Assembly: GCF_013393905.1 (NCBI RefSeq)
Contig: NZ_CP040272.1
Span: forward strand, 806,001-870,000
Length of the DNA stretch: 64,000 nucleotides
Origin: Nostoc sp. C052
GTDB taxonomy: Bacteria > Cyanobacteriota > Cyanobacteriia > Cyanobacteriales > Nostocaceae
Direction of reading: 5' to 3'
Below are positions 9,637 to 18,215 of the stretch, piece after piece; position 1 is the stretch's first letter, and each line of letters starts with the position of its first letter. The position numbers and the translations under genes were made by a program. The notes under the pieces are model-generated. The model was given only the letters and a program-made list of their open reading frames with translations, searched no databases and was not told the origin of the DNA.

Positions 9637-9652
9637 TAAGCAAATTTGCTTA
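9637..9652 (-). promoter_or_regulatory. 16-bp perfect palindrome in the psbA leader
   Basis: TAAGCAAATTTGCTTA lies in the predicted 5' untranslated region, between the -10 element and the start codon. It could act as an RNA hairpin affecting stability or ribosome access, or as an operator. The position and symmetry are seen; the function is inferred. Confidence 0.5.
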
Positions 9653-9664
9653 CCTATGTCTATT

Positions 9665-9693
9665 ACATTAGAAGCAAAATGGAGATTTGTAAA
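9665..9693 (-). promoter_or_regulatory. psbA promoter, consensus-type -35 and -10
   Basis: On the minus strand TTTACA (9693-9688), a 17-bp spacer, then TAATGT (9670-9665). This is a good sigma-70-type match and sits where a cyanobacterial psbA promoter is expected, giving a leader of roughly 55-60 nt. An imperfect palindrome TGTAACATTTGTTTACA overlaps the -35 box. Confidence 0.7.
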
Positions 9694-9775
9694 CAAATGT
9701 TACATACCTATTGATTATGACAGTGATATCTTTTACTGATGAATTGCGTCTATAGACGCAATTCATTTGGTTTTA

Positions 9776-10126
9776 TTAGCCAGGGGGCCAATCCAACTGC
9801 CGTCCTCCTAAAATATGTAAATGTAAATGATGGACTGTTTGACCACCGTCATCACCAGTGTTAATGACAACTCGATAACCATTTTTCAGTCCCGCTTCTT
9901 CTGCAACACGTTTGACGGTTAACAAAAGATGACCCAACAGAGCATGATCCTCAGATTCAGCATCAGCTAGTGTGGCCAGGGGTTTTTTGGGAATGACCAG
10001 GATATGAGTTGGTGCTTGAGGATGGATGTCTTTGAATGCCAGGGCTAAATTATCCTCATAAACAATATCAGCGGGAATTTCCCGACTAATGATTTTGCTG
10101 AAAATCGTTTCTGTAGTTTCACTCAT
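9776..10126 (-). CDS. HIT family (histidine triad) nucleotide-binding protein
   Basis: Small cytoplasmic nucleotide hydrolase/phosphoramidase of the HinT branch. Seen: the start SETTETIFSKIISREIPADIVYEDN, cited by its ends, the central HILVIPKKPL, and the C-terminal triad HHLHLHILGG, whose His residues bind the alpha-phosphate and act as nucleophile. The full length of 116 residues matches HinT, and the C-terminal Trp-containing tail RQLDWPPG is typical. It lies upstream of psbA on the same strand, but psbA has its own promoter, so co-transcription is not required. Confidence 0.93.
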   Translation of the reverse strand: MSETTETIFSKIISREIPADIVYEDNLALAFKDIHPQAPTHILVIPKKPLATLADAESEDHALLGHLLLTVKRVAEEAGLKNGYRVVINTGDDGGQTVHHLHLHILGGRQLDWPPG

Positions 10127-10319
10127 GCCAATTTACCTACTCATCTCTTAGAGATTTTATATTAGACAGATGAGCAAAAATAATGTAGGCAGAATACCCT
10201 GCGGAAAGCCGCTCCGCGTCTACATGAGTTCTGCCTACGAAGGATTTTGAGCAACGTATAGTTAATTTTTGAAGATGGCTATTAAGTTTGTTAACAAATT
10301 TTGAATAATCGCGCACATC

Positions 10320-10748
10320 TTAGCTTGTCGCTGCTGATTTTTTGCCATTTCCGTTGCTGCTAATGTCAGCAACAAATGATGGTTGCTGCGAGATGGTAGT
10401 TGGTGACTTGCCTCGTAGTCTCTTATGACGCTGGATCTTAGGCACTCCTCCTGCCATGCCATACTCTATACTGCTTTTGCCATATCGAGTACCAACTCCC
10501 ATCAACATGTGTTCTGTCATATCTCCCAACTCGCTTTCTGTTTGGAGCATTTCAGAGTACAACTTATCTAGGTTGGAAAGGGCAGTGTTGTAGGCATTTT
10601 CTTTAGTTCGCATCGTTTCAATGAGGGCTGAGAAAGCTGATAGGGTAAGTCCATTGCCCACATCTAAATTTGGATCAATTGAGTTCATACCAGCGGCACG
10701 ACGCACTGCTTTTTGTAACATTGGAGAGCTTCTTTTTTTACGAGCCAT
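10320..10748 (-). CDS. conserved hypothetical protein
   Basis: Function not recognised. 142 residues: a basic N-terminus (MARKKRSSPMLQKAVRRAAG), a central helical region (~30-95) likely to be partly coiled coil (MRTKENAYNTALSNLDKLYS), and a low-complexity basic tail. No signal peptide or membrane segment. Codon use matches its neighbours, and a clear start follows a gap from the tandem array, so I regard it as a real gene. The tail may be disordered. Confidence 0.6.
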   Translation of the reverse strand: MARKKRSSPMLQKAVRRAAGMNSIDPNLDVGNGLTLSAFSALIETMRTKENAYNTALSNLDKLYSEMLQTESELGDMTEHMLMGVGTRYGKSSIEYGMAGGVPKIQRHKRLRGKSPTTISQQPSFVADISSNGNGKKSAATS

Positions 10749-10897
10749 AAAACTACACTTCGTAATACAGTACTGTTGATATTCTTTACCTTAAATAACT
10801 TCAGTATTGAACAGCCTGAGAGAATTCCGGCAAATCTGCGATGGTTTTTGCTACATAGCGATCGCTCTCATGAGTGCTGAAATTACTTAAATCAGAA

Positions 10898-11123
10898 AGC
10901 ATTTACAGCAAATGAGTAAGCAAACTCCAGTTTGCTTGCGGAAAACACCAAAATGAGTAAGCATTTACAGCAAATGAGTAAGCAAACCCCAGTTTGCTTG
11001 CGGAAAACACCAAAATGAGTAAGCATTTACAGCAAATGAGTAAGCAAACCCCAGTTTGCTTGCGGAAAACACCAAAATGAGTAAGCATTTACAGCAAATG
11101 AGTAAGCAAACCCCAGTTTGCTT
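10898..11123. repeat. 62-bp tandem array, each unit carrying a palindrome
   Basis: About 3.6 copies with an exact 62-bp period (unit boundaries near 10898, 10960, 11022, 11084). Each unit contains the hairpin AAGCAAAC-yCCA-GTTTGCTT. Copies differ by a single base (t/c in the loop of the first unit), so the array is young. A 61-codon open frame on the minus strand is only a product of the repeat. Not CRISPR: there are no unique spacers. Confidence 0.9.
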
Positions 11124-11506
11124 ATTAAAATCGACTTAATTGATTAAAGCCTGTTTACCTTTCTGGAACGTTAAGAGCGATCGCAGGCTATCTATAAATG
11201 TAGTGAGATGAAACTAGACAAGACAGATGAAACTAGACAAGACACTAGTACTGCAAGGCGGAATTTAAAATGACGCTCTTTACGAGACGCTGCGCGTAGC
11301 TTGCTTCCCCGCAGGGGTACGCAGACTCCCTAACACTGCGCTAACAAAATTCAAAATTCAAAATGAATGCAGCGTAAGCGTTTCATCGATTTTGAATGGG
11401 TGGTTTATTTACGCCGTGTTGTACTAGCTTCTCAATTTTAGAGAAGCTAGCTACTACTACGATTGGTGAATAATTTTATTTTCTCCTTAATCTAGAGAAT
11501 GTTCGG
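11124..11506. other. non-coding gap with short repeats
   Basis: Holds a two-copy direct repeat ATGAAACTAGACAAGACA around 11208-11243 and a dispersed palindromic repeat near 11275-11330 (TACGAGACGCTGCGCGTAGC type). An AT-rich stretch downstream of the repeat-protein gene includes the stem GAAGCTAG...CTAGCTTC near 11430-11450. No gene seen. Confidence 0.5.
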
Positions 11507-12628
11507 CTATTTTGGTTGATTAGGGCGATTTTCTTGGGGAGAAGTTACACCATCGCTAGGAGGATGAGGTGGAATACCTAGTGCATCGATCAACTGTTGT
11601 TCTGTAACTCCTAACTTTGCGGCTGCGGCTTTCAAATCAGGTCTGAGTGGACGTTGATTGCGATCGCCTGCATTTGGAGGATTAGCAGGAACTCCTAACG
11701 CAGCCTTTAACTGTGCTTCAGTGACTCCTAACTTTGCGGCTGCGGCTTTCAAATCAGGTCTGAGTGGACGTTGATTGCGATCGCCTGCATTTGGAGGATT
11801 AGCAGGAACTCCTAAAGCAGCCTTTAACTGTGCTTCTGTAACTCCTAACTTGGTGGCTGCGGCTTTTAAATCAGGTCTGAGTGGACGTTGATTGCGATCG
11901 CCTGCATTTGGAGGATTAGCAGGAACTCCTAAAGCAGCCTTTAACTGTGCTTCTGTAACTCCTAACTTGGTGGCTGCGGCGGCAAAATCCGGTCTGAGTG
12001 GACGTTGATTGCGATCGCCTGCATTCGGAGGATTCGCAGGAACTCCTAACGCAGCCTTTAACTGTGCTTCTGTAACTCCTAACTTTGTGGCTGCGGCTTT
12101 TAAATCAGGTCTGAGTGGACGTTGATTGCGATCGCCTGCATTTGGAGGATTAGCAGGAACTCCCAAGGCAGCTTTTAACTGTGCTTCTGTAACTCCTAAC
12201 TTGGTGGCTGCGGCGGCAAAATCCGGTTTGGGTGGACGTTGATTGCGATCGCCTGCATTTGGAGGATTAGCAGGAACTCCTAAAGCAGCCTTTAACTGTG
12301 CTTCTGTAACTCCTAACTTGGTGGCTGCGGCGGCAAAATCCGGTTTGGGTGGACGTTGATTGCGATCGCCTGCATTTGGAGGATTAGCAGGAAATCCCAA
12401 GGCAGCTTTTAACTGTGCTTCAGTGACTCCTAACTTTGTGGCTGCGGCGGCAAAATCCGGTCTAGGTGGACGCGGCTGTTCATTTGATGGTTGATTGGGT
12501 GGTTGTTGCGCCTGTGCTATGCGATCGAATTGATTAGCGGCATTTGCTTGATTGAGTGAAATAAAACCAAATGTGCCAACCAGAACAGGAATTGCTGTCA
12601 CTACTAAAACTCGACGAATATTCATCAT
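11507..12628 (-). CDS. secreted protein of eight 39-residue tandem repeats
   Basis: Function unknown. The N-terminus is a signal peptide (MMNIRRVLVVTAIPVLVGTF, cleavage likely after NQANA). After a Gln/Pro linker come eight near-identical 39-residue units built on the pattern RPxxPD-(F/L)xAAAxKLG, then VTEAQLKAALG, then PANPPNAGDRNQ. The last unit is degenerate (VTEQQLIDALGIP). Each unit pairs a short helical hairpin with a Pro/Asn/Gly linker. At DNA level the unit is 117 bp, and seven units each carry one HIP1 site GCGATCGC encoding the GDR part. Divergent from the two-component system at 12930 with shared palindromes, so it may be that system's target. Confidence 0.85.
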   Translation of the reverse strand: MMNIRRVLVVTAIPVLVGTFGFISLNQANAANQFDRIAQAQQPPNQPSNEQPRPPRPDFAAAATKLGVTEAQLKAALGFPANPPNAGDRNQRPPKPDFAAAATKLGVTEAQLKAALGVPANPPNAGDRNQRPPKPDFAAAATKLGVTEAQLKAALGVPANPPNAGDRNQRPLRPDLKAAATKLGVTEAQLKAALGVPANPPNAGDRNQRPLRPDFAAAATKLGVTEAQLKAALGVPANPPNAGDRNQRPLRPDLKAAATKLGVTEAQLKAALGVPANPPNAGDRNQRPLRPDLKAAAAKLGVTEAQLKAALGVPANPPNAGDRNQRPLRPDLKAAAAKLGVTEQQLIDALGIPPHPPSDGVTSPQENRPNQPK

Positions 12629-12659
12629 TAAATCTCCAAAAGTTTATGTTTCTAATTAA

Positions 12660-12878
12660 GTCATCTCAAAATGACAGCCTAACCTCTTTTTGAATTACAG
12701 TTTTGTAATTTTAGTCAGGAATGCTCTGACAATATCACCGAACAAGGCTAAAGTAAAAAGTTAAAAGGCAAAAGAAAGAAAAAGAAAAATGCTCACAGAG
12801 CAACTAAATTTATTTATGGATTGAGCCACCTCAAAATTACAGCTTGTCTATTTTATAAATTACAGTTTTGTAATTTAA
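12660..12878. promoter_or_regulatory. paired palindromic operators between repeat protein and two-component system
   Basis: Two copies of the palindrome AATTACA-gttt-TGTAATT, at 12693-12710 and 12857-12876 (the second extends to 8-bp arms), sit within roughly 50-bp direct repeats starting with CATCTCAAAATgACAGC / CACCTCAAAATtACAGC. One copy is near each divergent gene, as expected for a regulator that controls both itself and the secreted protein. Symmetry and duplication are seen; the binding protein (the OmpR-type regulator next door) is inferred. Confidence 0.6.
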
Positions 12879-12929
12879 ACAGAAAATAATGAATTTAGAA
12901 TGGAATAATATATGAACTCATAAATACTT

Positions 12930-13613
12930 GTGAACGTTCTATTTGTCGAAGATGAAGCGAAAATTGCCAACTTTGTCCGGGCTGGGCTGAAGGAGCAGGG
13001 ATTTGTTGTAGATTACTGCGATAATGGTGATGAAGGATATCTGCGAGCATTAGATAACGAATATGATGTGATTTTACTCGACATTATGATGCCGGGAAAA
13101 GATGGACTATCGATTCTAAAACTATTGCGGCGGCAAGGTCGAAATACTCCAGTAATTTTGTTGACGGCTCGGAATGAACTAGACGATCGCTTGCAAGGAC
13201 TCAATTTGGGAGCCGATGACTATATCGCTAAACCGTTTTTTGTGGAAGAGTTAGTGGCTAGAATTCATGCCGTTGTGCGCCGGAGTGTGAGCGAACGCCA
13301 AAATGTACTTGGCGTTGGGCCGATTAAACTCGATCGCATCACCAGAGAAGTCACTTGCAATCACCAGGCGATAGAACTCACCAGCCGCGAATTTAATCTT
13401 CTAGAATATCTGATGCGCTCTCCCGGACGCGTTTTCACTCGGACTCAAATTCTAGAACACGTTTGGGGTTACGACTTTAACCCTAACACCAACGTTGTGG
13501 ATGTTTGTATTCAGCGAATTCGTAAAAAAATTGACCCCATTGATGAAGCAGTCTGGATTGAAAGCATTCGAGGGGTTGGATACCGATTTCGCAAGCCAGA
13601 TTCTTCCTCATGA
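12930..13613 (+). CDS. OmpR/PhoB-family response regulator
   Basis: DNA-binding response regulator. Receiver domain residues 1-~118: acidic pocket VEDEAK, phospho-acceptor Asp in VILLDIMMPGKDG (near 51), Thr in LLTARNE, Lys in YIAKPF. Winged-helix domain ~125-222: ELTSREFNLLEYL, RTQILEHVWGYDF, SIRGVGYRFRK. Start codon GTG; upstream alternatives are out of frame. The stop overlaps the kinase start (ATGA), so the pair is translationally coupled. It resembles RppA/CopR-type regulators in cyanobacteria, but the signal is unknown. Confidence 0.93.
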   Translation: MNVLFVEDEAKIANFVRAGLKEQGFVVDYCDNGDEGYLRALDNEYDVILLDIMMPGKDGLSILKLLRRQGRNTPVILLTARNELDDRLQGLNLGADDYIAKPFFVEELVARIHAVVRRSVSERQNVLGVGPIKLDRITREVTCNHQAIELTSREFNLLEYLMRSPGRVFTRTQILEHVWGYDFNPNTNVVDVCIQRIRKKIDPIDEAVWIESIRGVGYRFRKPDSSS

Positions 13614-15103
13614 AACTTGATTCCTTTCGACTCCGCCTTGCTCTGTTGTCTGCGGCTTTAGCTGGAAGCACATTAGTCGGATTTGGTGCAATTTCCTGGT
13701 TGCAGATTTACAATGCTAAGATTAGCCGTCTGGATGCAGAACTATTAAATCAATTGCTGCGGGTAACTCCGAACTCGCCTCAACGACAGGAACCTCCCGT
13801 TCCCGGAAGTTTTTTCCAATCAGGCGATCGCCAATCTTACAAAGATTCATTGTCTTATACTTTTGGAACCAATACCAAAACTCCCGTCGCCGTTCTGGTG
13901 CTTGATTCAAACGGCAATATACTTTATCAATCAAACTCCTTACCTGCCGATCTTGAAGTGAATCGTCTGTTGCTGGCGCGTCTCCAGTTGACACCAGCAC
14001 CCCCGAAAAGAGAACCACCGCCTTTATCCCCCAATACAAATCCACCCTTCGAGCCGCCGCCGCCGATTCGTCCACGTCCACCTCAACTTGTCACTGAACA
14101 CACGACAAAAGCAGTCTGGCGGATTGGGGCCACTAAATTTCCCAATGCTCAGATTGCCATTGCCGTTAGCTTACAAGCCGTCGATCAAGAAATGGCTAGC
14201 ATTCGCAATATCTTTCTGGTTTCAATTCCGGGAGCGCTGTTGCTAGTTGCAGTGGGAGCATGGTTAGTTTCTGGTGGTGCTTTGCGTCCCATCCGTCAAT
14301 TAACGGGTGTAATTCAACAGGTGACTGTCAAAGGCTTAGATCAGCGGATTCCCATTGGAACAACTGATGTGGAATTTGTCGAACTGATTCAGGTGTTTAA
14401 CTTGATGTTGGAACGCTTGGAACGCAGTTTTACTCAAGCTTCCCGCTTTAGTGGTGATGCGGCTCATGAACTAAAAACCCCACTAACTATTTTACAAGGC
14501 GAACTCGAACGAACACTACAGCAGGTTGATTCTGGTAGTGAAGTACAACAGCGCTTAAGCAACCTGTTGGATGAGGTGCGCCGCCTGAGTGGAATTATGC
14601 GGAAACTCTTGTTGCTATCTCTGGCAGATGCAGGAAAAATGAGCTTGTATTTGGTTGAGGTAGATATGTCTGAGTTGCTCATGGAAATGCTAGAAGATAT
14701 GGAAATGCTAGCTCCCCAGTTGACTGTGCAAACTGACTTCACTGATGGACTGTGGGTAAAAGGCGATCGCGATCTTTTAATTCAAGTTTTGCAAAACCTG
14801 TTCAGTAATGCCATCAAATACAATCTTCCCGACGGCTGGATCAAAATTCGCGCTCATCAAACTCCAGCAACCCTTAATGTAACCATTGTCAACGCATCCC
14901 AAGATATTCCAGCGAACGAATGCGATCGCATTTTTGACCGCTTCTATCGCGGCGATCCCTCACGTAACCGCAAAATAGAAGGAATCGGACTAGGACTCAG
15001 CCTATCCCGCGAAATTGCCCGCGCCCATCGTGGCGATCTCACCCTTGACTCAACACCTTTAGGTCAAACAGCATTCACCCTGACTTTACCATTGAAGTTA
15101 TAA
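13610..15103 (+). CDS. membrane sensor histidine kinase, partner of the upstream regulator
   Basis: Two-helix membrane sensor: TM1 ~10-32, a periplasmic domain ~35-195 with a Pro-rich segment (~120-160), TM2 ~198-220, then HAMP. The H-box is DAAHELKTPLTILQGELE (catalytic His near residue 285), the N-box LQNLFSNAIKYN, and the G-box EGIGLGLSLSREIARAHRG. It overlaps the regulator stop by 4 nt. The Pro-rich periplasmic stretch is unusual and could sense metal or envelope state; that is a guess from related RppB/NrsS-type systems. Confidence 0.92.
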   Translation: MKLDSFRLRLALLSAALAGSTLVGFGAISWLQIYNAKISRLDAELLNQLLRVTPNSPQRQEPPVPGSFFQSGDRQSYKDSLSYTFGTNTKTPVAVLVLDSNGNILYQSNSLPADLEVNRLLLARLQLTPAPPKREPPPLSPNTNPPFEPPPPIRPRPPQLVTEHTTKAVWRIGATKFPNAQIAIAVSLQAVDQEMASIRNIFLVSIPGALLLVAVGAWLVSGGALRPIRQLTGVIQQVTVKGLDQRIPIGTTDVEFVELIQVFNLMLERLERSFTQASRFSGDAAHELKTPLTILQGELERTLQQVDSGSEVQQRLSNLLDEVRRLSGIMRKLLLLSLADAGKMSLYLVEVDMSELLMEMLEDMEMLAPQLTVQTDFTDGLWVKGDRDLLIQVLQNLFSNAIKYNLPDGWIKIRAHQTPATLNVTIVNASQDIPANECDRIFDRFYRGDPSRNRKIEGIGLGLSLSREIARAHRGDLTLDSTPLGQTAFTLTLPLKL

Positions 15104-15174
15104 AATTGAGCTATGCCTGCGGCGGGCTTTGCCTACGGTACTGATATAAAATTAAGACACAGCCCTTAGAATGA

Positions 15175-15264
15175 CTGGTTCCTAGCCTAAAGGCTGGGAA
15201 CCGATTTTGAGAGGCTCTGCCTCCAGTGGCTTGATCAGACAGAGGCAGAGCCTCTGGGAACGAG
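15175..15264. repeat. double inverted repeat, dispersed cyanobacterial intergenic type
   Basis: Two adjacent hairpins: one around 15177-15202 pairing GGTTCCTAGCC with GGCTGGGAACC, and a larger one pairing AGAGGCTCTGCCTC (15210-15223) with GAGGCAGAGCCTCT (15242-15255). CTGGGAACGAGG follows. It lies between the kinase stop and the convergent propeller gene and could also serve as a terminator for both. Confidence 0.75.
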
Positions 15265-15310
15265 GTGACACATGCCTTTCGGCTTTTATTAGTGCCATTC
15301 ATTGCTGATA

Positions 15311-17608
15311 TTAATGAAGTGGACGCAGAAGTGTAATTTTGCCTATACTCGTCTCTTGACTGAGTTGTGCCACATAGAGATTTCCATTGGCAGGATTCTC
15401 AACCAAATCCAATGGACTTGGGTTAAAACCAGTGAAGCCAGTAATACCCGTTTGGAAATTGACAATATCCAAGTTTGCACCGCCTGGTGTTAGCACAATG
15501 ATGTCTTTCCCAGCACTGAAGCGTGTCACCAGCAGTTTACCTTGCAGCTGACCACCTAAAACATTACTACGATATTCAATGACACCATTTGGTGAAAAAT
15601 GCTCTCCAAAATCGAAGGCAATACCCTTCCAATTTCGGTCAGGTAAAGTACCAACAGGATATTCATTTATCTGAACTGGATCTATACCAGCGGTGGGATT
15701 TCCTCCACTCAACACCCACTCACAACGCTTAGGATTGGGATGACCATAATAACCATTTTTAACAACGCGAAACAAAAAGTCTCGCTGCGTACCTATACTG
15801 CTAAGTCCAGGTACAGATGGACTCGTATAAATCCCATTAGTAGCTTTATCAATCCGGTTTTGGCAGGCAAGAGGTAGGGGAATAGGTGTATTTGGCGTAT
15901 TGCCACCTGCTGCTGAACCATTCATTGGCACATATAACTGACCATTGGTGTGCCAAACCAGATCGTAGGCATTACGTACACCGCTAGCAAAGATAGTTAC
16001 AGCTGCTCCGAGACCAAATGGGTTATAAGTACCTCCATCCTCCGTTTTAACGCTCAAAGGAGGTGAGGTAATTTTGGACAGGTCAACTCGTAATACAGCA
16101 CCAGTTAACAACCGTTCAGGACGGTTACTCCAGGCTGTGTTTGGAGCGCCCGTACTACTATTACTACCCTGCAACACATACAGCACATTTGGCTCACTGG
16201 GCTTAAACTCAATGCTGTTGGTTAGATGATCTCGGCTCGATCGCGGTAAATCAACCACATAGTCTTGTACTGTCTCTAAGTTGATACCGCTCAATCGAGT
16301 AATTTTACCAGTCCACTCTGGCGCGTCAACAGTTGAATTCCAATAGTAGTTGTTTGTTACCCATAGAATTAAGTTGCTTGCATTTGTTGATGAAGGAGCA
16401 AAGTGCATACCAATGATAGTTCGATTACCACCATTTGCAGTCTGCAATGAAGAAATTGTTTGTGGCGTACCCAAAGTGCCATTAGCATTGATCGGGAAAC
16501 GCAAAATTTCACCTAGTAAGGTAGCAGCATAGAGTTTATTGTCAGGCCCAATCAATACTGTGGTGTAAGGTTTGGCAGGTACATTTGCTAGGGAAACTTG
16601 CTCAAAAGTAATATTGCTGACTGGGTTAACGAAGATGCCTGTTGTGAAACTGATGCTGTAGGGTAAGAATGCCACACCATTACTATCTTTAACTCCATCG
16701 GTGATTTGTAAAAAATATTTAGTATTGTTCTTCAGACGATTTATCGGGGACAATACAATCACATCTCCACCGCCCGAAGTGTTGTAATTGACATTGACTT
16801 GTGTATTAGTGCTGCTATCGATCAGCTTGATGGTTGAAGCAGAAATGCTATTAACTGCAATCCCACTGTTAGGCAGATTTACGTCTGCGGTAATCGAGAT
16901 ATCTGGCGACACATTTGTTTGACTATCAGTGGGATTGCTTATTCTGACTGAGGGCTGATTACCTGGTGCGATCGCAATATAATTAAGTTTGGTATTCTGA
17001 CCACCTCTAGCATCAATTGTCAGCTTGCCATCAGCAACATTTACAATTCGGGTAACTGCGGTAAACTTTTTGGTTGCTGTTGGTACAAAGCCAGCAATAG
17101 CAGGCGTACCCTCGATATTAATCTGGTGGTTACTATCTACAGCATTACCAGCATCACCGACACTAACAGTCACATTGTACGAACCATTAGACAAAGCATA
17201 TTCCCAAGCAGCAGGGATCTTCACTGCTGCTCCCGAATAGGCAACAGGATATTGTAGATGAATCAGTCTATTAAGTCGTTGATCGATGCCACTTTGGTTG
17301 CGATCGCGTGTATTAAGTTGAATATCAAGGGGAGTAGGTGTAGTATTACCTAAGCTATCTTCACGCACCCAACCAAAACCTCGAGTATTATCGTAAGCTT
17401 GACCAACGTCTTTAATATACCCAGATGGTACAGAAACGTTATTTGGTTGAAAAGCAATTGCTTGAACAGTAACTAATAAAAGTATTTTGGGTTTAATATT
17501 GTAAATCATACATGCCTTGCCGTTGTAGTCGTAGTTGATATACGAGTAACCCATTGACATTGGCCAAGTATCTGCAATGATTAATTCCGGCGATCTTTGA
17601 CTAGCCAA
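15311..17608 (-). CDS. secreted beta-propeller protein with malectin-like and Ig-like domains
   Basis: Likely extracytoplasmic. Order seen: a malectin/CBM-like domain (~50-215, with GQAYDNTRGFGWVRED and a TIDARGGQNTKLNYIAI end), a bacterial Ig-like domain (~220-325, SVRISNPTDSQTNVSPD ... YSISFTTG), then a glucose/sorbosone-dehydrogenase-like propeller (~330-765; GPDNKLYAATLLGEILRF, ASGVRNAYDLVWHTNGQLYVP, VENPANGNLYVAQL). The first 33 residues look unlike a protein start; Met34 (ATG at 17509-17507) begins a signal-like MIYNIKPKILLLVTVQA and is the likelier start. Sugar oxidation is not certain, as many such propellers are non-catalytic adhesive proteins. Confidence 0.75.
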   Translation of the reverse strand: MASQRSPELIIADTWPMSMGYSYINYDYNGKACMIYNIKPKILLLVTVQAIAFQPNNVSVPSGYIKDVGQAYDNTRGFGWVREDSLGNTTPTPLDIQLNTRDRNQSGIDQRLNRLIHLQYPVAYSGAAVKIPAAWEYALSNGSYNVTVSVGDAGNAVDSNHQINIEGTPAIAGFVPTATKKFTAVTRIVNVADGKLTIDARGGQNTKLNYIAIAPGNQPSVRISNPTDSQTNVSPDISITADVNLPNSGIAVNSISASTIKLIDSSTNTQVNVNYNTSGGGDVIVLSPINRLKNNTKYFLQITDGVKDSNGVAFLPYSISFTTGIFVNPVSNITFEQVSLANVPAKPYTTVLIGPDNKLYAATLLGEILRFPINANGTLGTPQTISSLQTANGGNRTIIGMHFAPSSTNASNLILWVTNNYYWNSTVDAPEWTGKITRLSGINLETVQDYVVDLPRSSRDHLTNSIEFKPSEPNVLYVLQGSNSSTGAPNTAWSNRPERLLTGAVLRVDLSKITSPPLSVKTEDGGTYNPFGLGAAVTIFASGVRNAYDLVWHTNGQLYVPMNGSAAGGNTPNTPIPLPLACQNRIDKATNGIYTSPSVPGLSSIGTQRDFLFRVVKNGYYGHPNPKRCEWVLSGGNPTAGIDPVQINEYPVGTLPDRNWKGIAFDFGEHFSPNGVIEYRSNVLGGQLQGKLLVTRFSAGKDIIVLTPGGANLDIVNFQTGITGFTGFNPSPLDLVENPANGNLYVAQLSQETSIGKITLLRPLH

Positions 17609-17751
17609 AAACGAATGTAATGACCTGCAAGATTGAGGGAAAGCATTATTTTGATCGGTTTTCTGGTTACTCTTAGAGAATATTTAAAAAGCCGCAAAGT
17701 ATACTAGACTGGACTTACACAAAATCATGAAAAAATGAACTGCATACTCTT

Positions 17752-17816
17752 AGTGGTCTGTCAATAAATAATTGATCGATAGATTCCTTATAGAGACGGC
17801 GATTCATCGCGTCTCT
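17752..17816 (+). repeat. dispersed repeat with TAGTGGTCTGTCAA end and GAGACG palindrome
   Basis: Begins AGTGGTCTGTCAATAAATAA and ends in the palindrome AGAGACgGCGATtcATCGC-gTCTCT (17792-17816). A full reverse-orientation copy lies at 56310-56378 and shorter ones at 44372-44418, 47659-47678 and 50106-50130. It probably represents a small non-autonomous mobile repeat family. Confidence 0.7.
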
Positions 17817-17894
17817 TGTCTTAACCGAACAATATTGGGGTTATAAAAGTTTAGGAAAAAAACAAGCATCCATTGACTCGCCCGCCTCTTGACT

Positions 17895-18215
17895 TCAAAT
17901 ATGTGGAATATAGCGACTTAGCCAATCAGCATTTTCACGTAGGATATGCAGAATACTTCCGTGAACGACCGTTTCCAAATGTAGCCGCTCCTTTAAAGGG
18001 AAAGAGTAGTAAACGTTAGGGTGTCTAGATGATTCCTCTACCTCTTCGACTACATAGCGATTAGGGACATGACTTAAAATGTGGGCAATTAGCTTTTGCC
18101 GCAATTCATGAATTGAAAAAGCTAATTGATAAGGATGTTCAGGATACTCATTCAAGACATTATCTATTTCTTGAATGACGATTGGCAATGTTAAATTGAT
18201 TAATGCGTGCGACAT
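17895..18215 (-). CDS. ComFB family protein, candidate cyclic-dinucleotide receptor
   Basis: A 106-residue single-domain ComFB protein. Seen: EYPEHPYQLAFSIHELRQKL, AHILSHVPNRYVVEE and the C-terminal LHLETVVHGSILHILREN, which match the late-competence ComFB family. Members in cyanobacteria have been described as receptors for cyclic di-nucleotides (c-di-GMP or c-di-AMP type) affecting cell size, motility or competence. Which ligand this one binds is not visible here. Monocistronic: the next genes are more than 280 bp away. The short ATG-started frame fits the family length. Confidence 0.8.
   Translation of the reverse strand: MSHALINLTLPIVIQEIDNVLNEYPEHPYQLAFSIHELRQKLIAHILSHVPNRYVVEEVEESSRHPNVYYSFPLKERLHLETVVHGSILHILRENADWLSRYIPHI

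Noticed and set aside
10903..11088. 61-codon minus-strand open frame in the 62-bp array
   Set aside because: It only reflects repeat units lacking stops; the peptide is a repeat of the array itself and has no start signal.
10898..11123. possible CRISPR array
   Set aside because: Whole 62-bp units are identical, without unique spacers, and no cas genes are near.
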